Positions 6,619 through 15,247 are shown, counted from the stretch's first letter. The stretch: 31,538 bases of DNA from CBDUUP01 sp965370435 (GCA_965370435.1 CBDUUP010000010.1:1-31538), one strand, 5' to 3'. Notes: a model not told the origin generated them from the sequence alone. Program-made: numbers and translations.

Positions 6619-7857
6619 ATGGAAATCACGAAAAAACAACCTCTACTAACCCCCATCATGCGCTGGTTCATGTTCGCCATGGTATTGGCCAACATCGCCG
6701 GGCAGATGTCCCCCATGCTGATGGGCATTTACCTGCTCGAACTGGGCGCCGACATTGGGCAGGTGGGCATCGTCTTCACCCTGTCTTCGGTCGCCATCCT
6801 GGTCCTCCAGATCTTCGGCGGCTGGCTCTCCGATTCGATTGGGCGGTTGCGAGCCATCGCCTTCGGCAGCATCGGCGGCGTGATCGGCTTTCTCGCCATC
6901 CTGCTGGCCCCCAACTGGCAGTGGATGATCGTCGCCCTTTCGCTCAACATGGTCCCCTACGCCCTGGTCGGCCCCAGTTTCGGGGCCTTCATCGCCGAGA
7001 ACTCCACCGAGGAGAATCGCGGCAAGGTCTACGGCATCACCGGGACCATCTATCAGATCACCGGCATCATCGGCCCTCCGCTGGGAGGCCTGCTGGCTGG
7101 TTCTTACGGGTTCAAGTTCATGCTGCTGGTCTCCGGGGTGCTGTACACCATAGCCGCCGGGCTGCGCATCTGGATGGCCCGCACCATGCGCTCCCCGGAA
7201 GAGAAAAACCCCGATACCCTGACCTTCAAGTCCTTCAAGACCAGCGTGAAGACCATGTTCGGCATGTTCGTGGGCGGCGGCGTCCTGACCTGGATATTCG
7301 TCACCGACGGCGTCCGGGACACCGCCTTCCGCCTTTCGGGAGAGCTTCAGCCTCTCTATCTGGAACAGGTCGCCGGGATCTCCTTGGAGCAGATCGGCTT
7401 GCTGGGCGCCATCTTCTCCATCGCCATGATGTTCACCCCCATGCTTTCCGGCTGGATGGCGGACAAGTTCGGCGAGCGAGTCCCCATTTCCTCCGGCTTC
7501 TCCTTGATCTTCATCTCCCAGATGATCTTCCTGCAAAGCGCCAGCTTCCTGGGGTTCGCCCTCACCCGGGTCGTCTCCGGCGTCGCTGTCGGCCTGTTAG
7601 GCCCCGCCTACCAATCCTTGATCGCCAAGGTCGTCCCCCAGAAGATGCTGGGGATTTTCTCCGGTCTCTTCAGCAGCAGCGTGGGATTGATCTCCCTGGC
7701 CGCGCCCTGGGTGGGCGCCCAACTCTGGGTGCGCTTTAATCCCCGCCTGCCCTTCGCCATCACCGCCGCCGTGGTCCTGCTGACCGTCCCCCCCATCTGG
7801 TTCAAGTTCCGCGCGCCCGAAAAGAAGAAAGCGGCCGCCACCGCAGTCGCGGTTTGA
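6619..7857 (+). CDS. MFS transporter, 412 aa (MFS-1)
   Basis: A twelve-helix major facilitator superfamily carrier, probably a proton-driven exporter. Motif A between helices 2 and 3 reads GGWLSDSIGRLRA (residues 67-79). A second motif-A-like turn, GWMADKFGERV, follows helix 8, giving the usual two-fold pseudo-symmetry. A long central loop (SPEEKNPDTLTF) separates the halves and the C-terminus is short and basic. No good Shine-Dalgarno sequence precedes the ATG; the 8-bp tandem array lies just upstream. Position at the end of the AKR operon suggests export of the product or of a toxic carbonyl substrate, which is inference. Confidence 0.92.
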   Translation: MEITKKQPLLTPIMRWFMFAMVLANIAGQMSPMLMGIYLLELGADIGQVGIVFTLSSVAILVLQIFGGWLSDSIGRLRAIAFGSIGGVIGFLAILLAPNWQWMIVALSLNMVPYALVGPSFGAFIAENSTEENRGKVYGITGTIYQITGIIGPPLGGLLAGSYGFKFMLLVSGVLYTIAAGLRIWMARTMRSPEEKNPDTLTFKSFKTSVKTMFGMFVGGGVLTWIFVTDGVRDTAFRLSGELQPLYLEQVAGISLEQIGLLGAIFSIAMMFTPMLSGWMADKFGERVPISSGFSLIFISQMIFLQSASFLGFALTRVVSGVAVGLLGPAYQSLIAKVVPQKMLGIFSGLFSSSVGLISLAAPWVGAQLWVRFNPRLPFAITAAVVLLTVPPIWFKFRAPEKKKAAATAVAV

Positions 7858-7914
7858 GCGTAGTAAGGAGACCGCCAGCCTATGGCTGCATAAAACTCAA
7901 AACTTAGTGATAAG

Positions 7915-8047
7915 TTAAGATGATTTTTGTAAATCCTTCCCACCTTATGGAAATCAGCATCACACTGAGTTTATCAAGGAAAAAGTTTTTCAGTGTTTCA
8001 GTTTTTCAGCGATTCAGTGATTCAATCTTTTTCCAACAATTAGCTTA
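7915..8047 (+). repeat. Dispersed ~135-bp intergenic element, copy A, with TTCAGNNN array
   Basis: The element starts TTAAGATGATTTT, contains ACACTGA...TCAGTGT inverted arms around an A/T-rich centre, and ends TTAACA. Near its 3' end, TTCAG recurs every eight bases (7989-8028: ttcagtgt, ttcagttt, ttcagcga, ttcagtga, ttcaatct). Copies B-D lie at 8873-9007, 16503-16629 and 16644-16767. It precedes the NTF2-like gene and could be a promoter/leader module or a small non-autonomous mobile repeat. Confidence 0.8.
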
Positions 8048-8068
8048 ACAATGTATTTAGAGGTATAT

Positions 8069-8866
8069 ATGACCCTGACAAAAGAAAATACTCCAACCCT
8101 AGAAGCCTCCCCCGCCGATCTCGAAGGCGTCACCCAGGCCATCACCGACTACATGGAATGTTGGTACGGCGTAGGGCACGAGAAACTGCCCCAGGCCATC
8201 CATCCCACCATCGTCAAGCGAGTCTTTCGGCCCAACCCGGACACCGGGAACTCTGCCCTCCGGCAGGTTACCGCCTCCCAACTGGTGGAGACCGCCAAAG
8301 TCTCCGCCCAGAGAGACAACCTCCCCCCGGACCAATGGCGGAACGACATCACCATCTATGATGTGTTCCAGAATATCGCCACCGCCAAATCGGTGGGGTC
8401 CTTCTGGACCGATTACCTCCATCTGGCGAAGTTGGACGGCCGCTGGCAGATCATGCATATCCTGTTCGACAACCCCAGAGAAGACGTTCCCGAAGCCGAC
8501 CCCGAAGCCATCCACCAGACCATCCTCGACTACATGGAAAGCTGGTACAGCTACGAACATGACCGTCTGGAAAGAGCCTTTCACCCGGCCCTCGTCAAGC
8601 GAGGATTTTACCCCCACGGACAGAGCGGGAATATCGTTATCTCGGTCTCGCCCGTCTCCAGGATGATCGAGAACCTCCGCGCCGCATCCATGAAAAAGAA
8701 ACCCCGCCCCAAAGAACAATGGGTTGCCGACATCACCATTTATGACGTTTACCAGGGCATCGCCACCGCCAAATCCGTCGGCGATGGCTGGGTGGACTAC
8801 CTCCATCTGGCCGACGTGAACGGCGAATGGAAGATCATCAACATCTTCTACGACCGGCCTTCTTAG
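8069..8866 (+). CDS. Tandem NTF2-like (putative lumazine-binding-type) protein, 265 aa
   Basis: Two homologous units of about 120 residues follow one another. Each has I-x-D-Y-M-E-x-WY, a His-Pro-x-[IL]-VKR-x-F segment, D-I-T-I-Y-D-V-x-Q-x-I-A-TAKS, DYLHLA and a W-x-I-[MI]-[HN]-I ending. This matches the cone-shaped NTF2-like fold of the Lumazine_bd_2 type, normally a single ~130-residue subunit that dimerises. Here the dimer appears fused in one chain. An in-frame ATG at 8051 exists, but AGAGG lies five bases before the ATG at 8069, so the latter is chosen. Members bind or turn over small hydrophobic molecules; the ligand is unknown. Confidence 0.7.
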   Translation: MTLTKENTPTLEASPADLEGVTQAITDYMECWYGVGHEKLPQAIHPTIVKRVFRPNPDTGNSALRQVTASQLVETAKVSAQRDNLPPDQWRNDITIYDVFQNIATAKSVGSFWTDYLHLAKLDGRWQIMHILFDNPREDVPEADPEAIHQTILDYMESWYSYEHDRLERAFHPALVKRGFYPHGQSGNIVISVSPVSRMIENLRAASMKKKPRPKEQWVADITIYDVYQGIATAKSVGDGWVDYLHLADVNGEWKIINIFYDRPS

Positions 8867-8872
8867 TGCATT

Positions 8873-9007
8873 GTAAGATGATTTTTATTAGCGCTTCCTA
8901 CCCTATCGAAATCATGATCACACTGAGATTATCAACGGAAAAGTTTTTCAGTGTTTCAGTTTTTCAGCGATTCAGTGTTTCAATATTTCACCAACATTTA
9001 GGTTAAC
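8873..9007 (+). repeat. Dispersed ~135-bp intergenic element, copy B, with TTCAGNNN array
   Basis: This copy is highly similar to copy A throughout (TAAGATGATTTTT start, CACACTGAGATTATCAA core, TTAACA end). Its 8-bp array runs from 8947 (ttcagtgt, ttcagttt, ttcagcga, ttcagtgt, ttcaatat, then ttcaccaa). It lies between the NTF2-like gene and AKR-3. Confidence 0.8.
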
Positions 9008-9113
9008 ATAATGCTTAGGCGTTGAAACAAAAGTGAACCGATGGATGTTCGGAGATAGAACATCCCAGCCAGGAGTTTTTTTGAAAACCTGGACAAGTAG
9101 AAAGGAAACCAAC

Positions 9114-10085
9114 GTGAAACGAAAACTAGGAAATAGCGGCATCGAAGTCAGCGCCCTGGGGATGGGCTGTTGGGCCATCGGTGGGGTATGGACCGGCGGG
9201 AAAGACAATCCCATGGGCTGGGGCCAGGTGGACGACGCCGAGTCCCTCCGGGCCATCAATCAGGCCATTGACCTGGGCGTCACCCTGTTCGACACCTCCA
9301 ACATCTACGGCGCCGGCCACAGCGAGCGCATCCTCGGGAAGGGCATTGCCGGACAGCGCGACAAAGTGGTCATTGCCACCAAGTTCGGCTATTTCGCCGA
9401 TGAAGAGACCAAGAAAACCTCGGGAGGCGACGCCAGCCCGGAGGCCGTGCGCCGGTCCTGCGAGGAAAGCCTCCGCCGCCTGGACACCGACTACATAGAC
9501 CTCTTCCAATTCCACTGGGGCGATTACGACCCCGAAGAGGCCCTCGAAGTCCGCCATACGCTTGAGGAATTGGTGCAGGAAGGCAAGATACGGGCCTACG
9601 GCTGGAGCACCGACCGCCTCGACCGAGCCAGGGTCTTTGCGCAGGGCGAACACTGCGCCTCCATCCAGCACACCCTGAACATCAACACCCCGGCCCCCGA
9701 AATGCTCGCCCTTTGCGAGGAGTTCGGCCTGGCCAGCATCAACAAGAAACCCCTCTGGGCCGGAATCTTGACAGGGAAGTTCACCGCCGGCGACACCTTC
9801 GCCCCCGACGACATGCGCAGCGTCTTGGATTTCACCAACGAGCGCGGGCAGGCGATTCTCCAGAAGGTGGAAGCCCTGCGCGAAGTTCTCACCCAGGACG
9901 GGCGCAGCATGGCCCAGGGCGCGCTGGGATGGATATGGGCCTTGAGCGATATCGCCATCCCCATCCCCGGCTTCAAGACGGTGGAGCAAGTAAAAGAGAA
10001 CGCCGCAGCCTTGGAATACGGCCCCCTGAGCGACGAGCAGATGCAGGAGATAGACCGTTTGATCGAACTCGTTCCAACGGTATAA
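9114..10085 (+). CDS. Aldo/keto reductase, 323 aa (AKR-3)
   Basis: The true start is judged to be GTG at 9114: AAAGGA lies seven bases ahead, and the protein then opens KRKLGNSGIEVSALGMGCW like its family. An upstream in-frame ATG at 9033 would add 27 unrelated residues. The tetrad is intact: Asp60 and Tyr65 in LFDTSNIYG, Lys90 in ATKFG and His134 in LFQFH. The C-terminal A-I-P-I-P-G-F-K-T segment is the expected cofactor phosphate-binding region. It is closely related to AKR-4, sharing the G-W-x-x-VDD-x-ES insertion and the IPIPGFK and EQMQEID-like ends. It is followed after 32 bases by a double-winged-helix gene, as is AKR-4. Confidence 0.95.
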   Translation: MKRKLGNSGIEVSALGMGCWAIGGVWTGGKDNPMGWGQVDDAESLRAINQAIDLGVTLFDTSNIYGAGHSERILGKGIAGQRDKVVIATKFGYFADEETKKTSGGDASPEAVRRSCEESLRRLDTDYIDLFQFHWGDYDPEEALEVRHTLEELVQEGKIRAYGWSTDRLDRARVFAQGEHCASIQHTLNINTPAPEMLALCEEFGLASINKKPLWAGILTGKFTAGDTFAPDDMRSVLDFTNERGQAILQKVEALREVLTQDGRSMAQGALGWIWALSDIAIPIPGFKTVEQVKENAAALEYGPLSDEQMQEIDRLIELVPTV

Positions 10086-10117
10086 AAACCCAAGTTGAAA
10101 AAGGAGAAATGAGAAAT

Positions 10118-11059
10118 ATGAAAGCGCCAGAATGGATCATGGAAGTTATCCCCCTAGTTGTGCAAGGCGTCAACGCCTCCTACATGGAGGCTTTCCAGGC
10201 CGTAGTGGATAATGCCGAAGGCCTGGAAGATTTCGACTCCGGCGTCATCCAAGTCGCCTACGCCGTCAAACCAGAGTCGCTGACCCCCACCGACCTCTTC
10301 CGCCGCACCCCTTACGCCAGCCTGGAGGGATTCAAGAACAACTTGTCAGCCTCCGCAGAGCGCGGCTGGATGGAAGCCGCAGGGGAAGGCCAATATGCTA
10401 TCTCGGAGAAGGGCGCTCAATTGGTGGGCAAGATGCTGGATGCGCTCAATGAAGGCTCCTCCACCCTCGAAGTCCCCGCCGGACTGGACCTGGACCGCAT
10501 CCACGACCTGCTTCAAAAGGTGGTGGACAAAGCCTACGCCCTGCCCGAACCGGCCGAGAAATGGACCCTGGACATGGGCAAGTATTTCCAGAAAGCGTTG
10601 GTTGTGGAGGGCGCGCCCGACCTGGTGTGGGTTCGCCGCCGCCTGATAGACATCTTCGCCTTCCGCGACGACGCCCACATCGCCGCCTGGAAACCGCTCG
10701 AAGAGAACGGCCAGGTCTGGGAGACCTTTAGCGCCGTCTGGCGGGCCGAAGAAGGCACCTCCGCCGCCGAGATCGCCGAGACGTTTGCGTCCTTTCGCAA
10801 CTATGACGAAGCCTCCTACGCCGCCGCCCTGAGCGAACTGGCCGGTAGAGGCTGGATAGCGGAGCAAGAGGGCAAGTACACCGCCACTGAGAAAGGCAAG
10901 AAACTCCGCCAGGGCGCCGAAGACGCCACCGACGCCTTCTTCGCCGCCCCCTGGGAGGCCCTCACCAAAGACGAGACCAAAGAGCTGAAAGGCCTGCTGG
11001 AAACCCTCGCCGAAGCCATCAAACCCCCGGAAACGGAGGAAGAGACCGAGGAAGAATAG
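10118..11059 (+). CDS. Double winged-helix protein (SCO6745-like), 313 aa
   Basis: The chain has two winged-helix-like segments. The first is at about residues 55-108 (LTPTDLFRRT, a turn, then GWMEAAGEGQYAISEKG) and the second at about 214-270 (TSAAEIAETF, then GRGWIAEQEGKYTATEKG). Between them is a helical linker containing RDDAHIAAW, a pattern of SCO6745-type MarR-like proteins. The C-terminus is very acidic. The start is ATG at 10118; another ATG at 10109 is only two bases from the AAGGAG box and is less likely. It is probably co-transcribed with AKR-3. A DNA-binding regulator is likely, but such proteins could also bind small molecules or protein partners. Confidence 0.6.
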   Translation: MKAPEWIMEVIPLVVQGVNASYMEAFQAVVDNAEGLEDFDSGVIQVAYAVKPESLTPTDLFRRTPYASLEGFKNNLSASAERGWMEAAGEGQYAISEKGAQLVGKMLDALNEGSSTLEVPAGLDLDRIHDLLQKVVDKAYALPEPAEKWTLDMGKYFQKALVVEGAPDLVWVRRRLIDIFAFRDDAHIAAWKPLEENGQVWETFSAVWRAEEGTSAAEIAETFASFRNYDEASYAAALSELAGRGWIAEQEGKYTATEKGKKLRQGAEDATDAFFAAPWEALTKDETKELKGLLETLAEAIKPPETEEETEEE

Positions 11060-11074
11060 AAAATGTTCCTGTAG

Positions 11075-11094
11075 GGGCGGACAGCCGTCCGCCC
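11075..11094. repeat. GGGGCG-type palindromic repeat, copy 1
   Basis: GGGCGGAC (11075-11082) pairs with GTCCGCCC (11087-11094), within the longer motif beginning GTAGGGGCG. Relatives are at 16373-16393, 23227-23255, 27274-27302 and 29417-29432. It lies 15 bases after the winged-helix stop codon and could stabilise or terminate that transcript. Confidence 0.7.
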
Positions 11095-11131
11095 GCCCCC
11101 ACGGAACGCTCAACCAGAAGGAAGTACCCAA

Positions 11132-11239
11132 ATGTCCGTATCGAAATGGTATCCTGAAATTAACCGAAAGATTTTTCTGGGCCTGCTGGAGAAGCTGGCC
11201 GAAGCGTGTCGGCCTCGCTCCCGCCCCTACGGAACCTAG
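11132..11239 (+). pseudogene. Possible small ORF or gene remnant, 35 aa
   Basis: An ATG follows AGAAGGAAG by seven bases and opens a 35-codon frame. Its segment LGLLEKLAEACRP resembles KGLLETLAEAIKP at the end of the preceding winged-helix protein, also at the DNA level. It may be a decayed partial duplication of that gene rather than a functional peptide. Confidence 0.3.
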
Positions 11240-11258
11240 TAAAAGGAAGTATACAATT

Positions 11259-12248
11259 ATGTTTACGAGAAGATTTGGCAAAAGCAATCTTGAAGTCAGC
11301 GCCCTGGGGTTGGGCTGTTACGCTATCGGCGGGACCTTCCGAGTGGAGAACGGCAAACCCTGGGGATGGAGCGGTGTGGACGACGATGAGTCCATCCGCG
11401 CCATCCACGCCGGGCTGGACCGGGGCGTCAACTTCCTGGATACCGCTATGGCCTACGGATGCGGCCACAGCGAAGCCGTCATCGGCAAAGCCATCCAGGG
11501 CCGCCGGGATAAAGTGATCCTGGCGACCAAATTTGGCAAGCTGATTGACGAGCAGAACAAGCAGGTCCTGGGCAGTTCCATAGAGCCGGACGAACTCCGC
11601 CAATCCTGCGAGGACAGCCTGCGCCGCTTCGACACCGACTACATTGATCTCTTCCAATGGCACGAATCCAGCGGGGAAGTGGAAGACCTCCCCGGCCTCC
11701 TGGAAACCCTGGACGACCTGGTCGCCGAGGGGAAGATCCGCTGCTACGGCTGGAGTACCGACGACCCCGAGCGGGTGCGCCACATGGCCGCCAACCCCAA
11801 CTGCCTGGCCGTCCAACACCGCCTCCACGTCTTTGAACCCGCCGAAAACTGGCAGAAAATGTTCGCCCTCTGCGACGAGTTCGACCTCGCCAGCATCAAC
11901 CGGGGGCCTCTGATGATGGGCATCCTCACCGGCAAGTTCAACGCCGACTCCACCTTTGATGAAGACGACGTCCGCCACAGCCTGGGCTTCAATTTCCAAG
12001 AAGGCCGCCTGGCCGATCTCCTGGAGAAAGTGGACGCCATCCGTGAAACCCTCGCCAGCGACGGCCGCACGATGGTTCAAGGCGCCCTGGCCTGGATATG
12101 GGCCGTCGGCGGCCGAACCATCCCCATCCCCGGCTTCAAGAACGTCAAGCAGGTCGAAGAGAACGCCGCCGCGATGGAATTCGGTCCTCTGACCGGTGCC
12201 CAAATGCAGGAGATTGACCAACTCCTGGGCCGAACGGTGATGGCGTAG
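11259..12248 (+). CDS. Aldo/keto reductase, 329 aa (AKR-4)
   Basis: A close paralogue of AKR-3 with the tetrad Asp61, Tyr66 (FLDTAMAYG), Lys91 (ATKFG) and His135 (LFQWH). The shared N-terminal insertion (WGWSGVDDDES), the IPIPGFKNVKQVEENAAAMEFGPL segment and the ending with AQMQEID indicate duplication from one ancestor. A purine-rich AAAAGGAAG lies upstream of the ATG. A double-winged-helix gene follows about 150 bases later, repeating the AKR-3 arrangement. The pair was probably duplicated together, though the downstream gene has diverged much more than the reductase. Confidence 0.95.
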   Translation: MFTRRFGKSNLEVSALGLGCYAIGGTFRVENGKPWGWSGVDDDESIRAIHAGLDRGVNFLDTAMAYGCGHSEAVIGKAIQGRRDKVILATKFGKLIDEQNKQVLGSSIEPDELRQSCEDSLRRFDTDYIDLFQWHESSGEVEDLPGLLETLDDLVAEGKIRCYGWSTDDPERVRHMAANPNCLAVQHRLHVFEPAENWQKMFALCDEFDLASINRGPLMMGILTGKFNADSTFDEDDVRHSLGFNFQEGRLADLLEKVDAIRETLASDGRTMVQGALAWIWAVGGRTIPIPGFKNVKQVEENAAAMEFGPLTGAQMQEIDQLLGRTVMA

Positions 12249-12289
12249 GAGCATAATGATGCACACTGAATTTATCGTAAGCGCGCAAA

Positions 12290-12383
12290 ACCTGACAGGT
12301 TTCCCTTGCGGTCTTATTTTGGAAGCCGCCTTCGCCTCCCAAAGTTATATGGTCGCGGAAGCGCCGCTTAAAACCTGTCAGGT
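12290..12383. repeat. REP-like nested palindrome, copy 2 (expanded)
   Basis: ACCTGACAGGT (12290-12300) and ACCTGTCAGGT (12373-12383) have the same outer arms as the other copies. The centre is about 72 bases instead of 22 and holds its own GGAAGCCGCCTTCGCCTCC hairpin-like segment. It fills the gap between AKR-4 and the next winged-helix gene. Confidence 0.65.
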
Positions 12384-12401
12384 TTGGTTTGGAGATAACC
12401 A

Positions 12402-13370
12402 ATGCACCCGAAACTGAGAGACGTCTGGACCACCCTCCAGAAAGCCGAGACCATGCTCTTCCGCGCCGCCGCCATGCAGAACATGGAGCAGTTCCGCAGC
12501 CTCTACGAAGGCGTCTCCCTGGAAGAACCCTCCCGCGGCTACCTCATCCGTATGCTCTGCGGTTTCGATCCCCAGAATCTCTCGGCCCGAGATTACCAGG
12601 TTCGCTATCCCTTTTCCAGCGTCGAAGCCATTCAAGCCGAACTGGAAACCCTGGTCGCCAGCGGCCATGCAGAAGTCAAGGGGACCGACCATTACGCCGC
12701 AACCGAGCCTGGAGTGCAGATGGTCCGCCTCTGGATGCAGCGGGTTTCCGCCCTGATGCAGTCCCTCGACCTGGGCGACATTCTCCTGGACGATGTTCAC
12801 AAATTCCTGGACTACGACCGCCGCATCCTGGAGGCCATGAAGTCCGCCTCCCGCCCGCATAGCAAACCCATCTTCAACCATCGCATGAGGGGCCTGCATC
12901 CTGAGTATGACCCGCCCCTCTTGTGGCATCACTGGCAGATGGTTTGGTCCATGCTCGCCGCCAGCGAAGATGAGGAAGACTACCTCCGCCAGCAGCGCGG
13001 CATAGACCCCCTGGTCTGGTTTGCCCGGCGGCAGGTATGGTTCATCCACCGCCGCCCCTGGCGCGCCAGGATAAGGAACCTGGACGACCTCGCCAGCCGC
13101 GTCCAGGGATACAGCCCCCTCGCCCAGGCCGATCAAGCCTCCGCCCAGGCCGTCGAAGACCTGCAGGCCCGCGCCTGGATCGAAACTGTGGGCGACGAAT
13201 TCCGCCTCACCGCAGAAGGGCTGGCCGCCTGCGATGAAGACGAACGCCAGATTGATCAGAACTTCCTCTCCTGGTGGCCGCAATTCAAAGATGAAGAGAT
13301 CGAAGAAATCCTCGACCTCTCCACCCGCCTGAACAACCGCTTCTTGCTGTTGTGCCGTCAGGCTGGATAA
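12402..13370 (+). CDS. Double winged-helix protein, paralogue 2, 322 aa
   Basis: The layout matches the protein at 10118. A helical start leads into a first winged-helix-like segment (about residues 60-108; FSSVEAIQAELETLVASGHAEVKGTDHYAATEPG-type pattern). A long helical, His/Trp-rich middle region follows (LLWHHWQMVWS). A second winged segment lies at about 225-275 (LDDLASRVQG to FRLTAEG). TGGAGAT precedes the ATG by seven bases. Sequence identity to its counterpart is low, so the relationship rests on architecture and gene order. Its role as a transcription factor is plausible but not shown. Expression may be controlled by the REP-like hairpin immediately upstream. Confidence 0.55.
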   Translation: MHPKLRDVWTTLQKAETMLFRAAAMQNMEQFRSLYEGVSLEEPSRGYLIRMLCGFDPQNLSARDYQVRYPFSSVEAIQAELETLVASGHAEVKGTDHYAATEPGVQMVRLWMQRVSALMQSLDLGDILLDDVHKFLDYDRRILEAMKSASRPHSKPIFNHRMRGLHPEYDPPLLWHHWQMVWSMLAASEDEEDYLRQQRGIDPLVWFARRQVWFIHRRPWRARIRNLDDLASRVQGYSPLAQADQASAQAVEDLQARAWIETVGDEFRLTAEGLAACDEDERQIDQNFLSWWPQFKDEEIEEILDLSTRLNNRFLLLCRQAG

Positions 13371-13600
13371 GGAAACTATATGAGGAGCATAGAAAATTAA
13401 CCTACTTGAGCGTCCGGGCCTGAACAGGATCCTCCTTAGCGTTGACCTAGGTGTGTGCCGCGCCCAGCCCCAGGAGATTTTACCGGTATTCATGGTGTGC
13501 AGCCCGGATTGCGTCGGATCGAAGAATGTATCTGCCCTGGAGCTGGGCGCAATGGTATTATTATTTTATCAACCAGTACGATTGTGAAAGGAGTTTGATC

Positions 13601-14818
13601 ATGAGTGATGAAACCAAGTCCATAGAGATTTCCCGCACGGTGAACGCGCCGCCCTCCCAGGTTTACTACGCCTTCACCAACGCCGTCGGCCTCCGCGAGT
13701 GGCTGGCCGACGTGGTGGAAGCCGAGCCGCAAAAAGATGGGCGTCTCTATCTGTGGTGGAAGGGCGGTTACTATGCCTGCGGACGCTTCGAGTCCCTGGA
13801 GCCGGATAAGCGGGTGGTCTTTAGCTGGCACGGCGCGGGTGAACCCTCCCCCACCAAAGTCACCGTCTCCCTGGAGGAGAAAGACGGCGGCGCCGCCATC
13901 ACCCTCAAGCACGAAGGCCTGGGCAGCGGCAAAGCATGGGAGAAAGCCGCCCAGGAAATCGCCGAAGGTTGGGAAGAAGGCCTGGAGAACTTGCAATCCG
14001 TGCTGGAAGACGGCCTGGATATGCGCCTCTACCGCCGCCCCATGCTGGGCATCATCATCGCCGAAATGCTCACCGAGAACCGGGCCGCCGAACTGGGTGT
14101 CCCCGTACATGAGGGCATAGAACTGGCCAGCGTCAGCGATGATATGGGGGCCGAGGCGGCTGGTCTCCGCGAGCATGACGTCATCGTCGGCATTGGGAGC
14201 CAGGAAGTCAAAGACTACGACACCCTGATCGAGGCCATAGATCCCCATGCGGCTGGAGACACGATTGAAGTGGTCTACTACCGGGGCAGCGAGAAAGCCT
14301 CCGTTCAACTGACTCTTTCCCAACGCCCTGCTGGAGAGGTCCCTCCTACCCCGGCAGGCCTGGCCGAAGCCCTGCGCAAGATGTATAAGAAATCGGACGC
14401 CGCCATCGCCGAATACTTCCAGGGCGCATCCGAAGAAGCCGCCAGCCGGAAACCGGCCCCCGATAGCTGGAGCGCAAACGAGACCCTCGCCCACTTGATC
14501 CTCTCCGAACGGTATTCCCACGAGTGGATCGGGTCGCTGGTAAAGGGCGACGAGATGAACGTGTATTCCGGCGGCCTTATGGCCCGCCTGGAAGCGTTGG
14601 CGGCCGCCTATGGAACCGCCCAGGCATTGCTTGAAACCTTGCGCAAGGACGAGATGACTACCGTGGCGATGGTTGAACTGCTCCCCGCCGAGTTGGTCGC
14701 TCGCAAGAGTACCTACGTCCGCCTGGGCCGCGGCCTGCTGCATGAAACCCTCCACCACCTGAAATCGCACTTTGACCAGTTCGAAGAAACCCTGGCCGCT
14801 GGCGAGACGGAAGGGAAC
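13601..14818 (+). CDS. SRPBCC/AHSA1 - PDZ - DinB-like fusion protein, 406 aa
   Basis: Three domains can be seen. Residues 1-138 are an AHSA1/SRPBCC cavity fold (S-R-T-V-N-A-P-P-S-Q-V-Y near the start, L-R-E-W-L-A-D, then a GWEEGLENL closing helix). Residues 145-243 are PDZ-like (GVPVHEGIELASV, A-G-L-R-E-H-D-V-I-V-G-I, then D-T-L-I-E-A-I). Residues 252-400 are a DinB-like four-helix bundle, with W-S-A-N-E-T-L-A-H-L and HETLHHLKSH giving possible metal ligands His298, His386 and His390. The ATG at 13601 follows AAAGGAG by seven bases; the in-frame extension to 13451 has no support. The predicted protein is cytoplasmic, although PDZ domains are usually in envelope proteases, so the PDZ here may serve in assembly or peptide binding. 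Confidence 0.75.
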
Positions 14819-14821
14819 TAA

Positions 14822-15247
14822 CCCTCCCTCGTCCGGGACCATAAAAAAAACTGCGACCGTGAATGCGGGTTGCAGACCATTGGCAAGGGGCTTAGACCCT
14901 TGTCCTAAAAGGATGAAGACCTTGTATTAACCTGGCAAGATGACGACCTGCTGACAAGTTTAGATAGATATAGGAGTTACGCAGTTGCTTAGATGATTTG
15001 AGATTGGTGAATAGAAAATGGAGAATAGATTGTATCCAGCAATTAAAGAGGAATCACCCGTTGTGGAAATTCAGATGATTCTGGAACAATCCATTCTCGA
15101 ACCTCAAATCACTATTCACCATTATCCATTCACGAATATCGTCTTTCGTTGCATTGAGAATTACTTTGCGATACAGAAAAACGATGCATAAACCAATTGA
15201 TAAAGGAAAAGACGTTTTTGGTTTAGAAATATGGAAAAGGAAACCCA
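14822..15247. other. Intergenic region without a convincing gene
   Basis: Some short inverted motifs occur: CAAGGG/CCCTTG near 14885, GATTTGAG/CTCAAATC (14995-15002/15103-15110) and TGGTGAATAG/CTATTCACCA (15005-15014/15112-15121). The last two do not nest as a single hairpin. No promoter or ribosome-binding site is evident except the AAAGGAAA serving the gene at 15248. Confidence 0.5.

Noticed and set aside
9713..10117. Upstream extension of the first winged-helix gene
   Set aside because: The added residues are a frameshifted reading of AKR-3 and the AAGGAG site lies just before 10109/10118.
13451..13600. Upstream extension of the SRPBCC-PDZ-DinB protein
   Set aside because: The 50 extra residues show no conservation-like pattern and the AAAGGAG at 13587-13593 marks the ATG at 13601.
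13490..14842. A 450-codon open frame on the minus strand opposite the SRPBCC-PDZ-DinB gene
   Set aside because: It mirrors a gene with C/G-rich third positions, has no ribosome-binding site and encodes a composition unlike a real protein. The same applies to the long antisense frames opposite the AKR, MFS and winged-helix genes.
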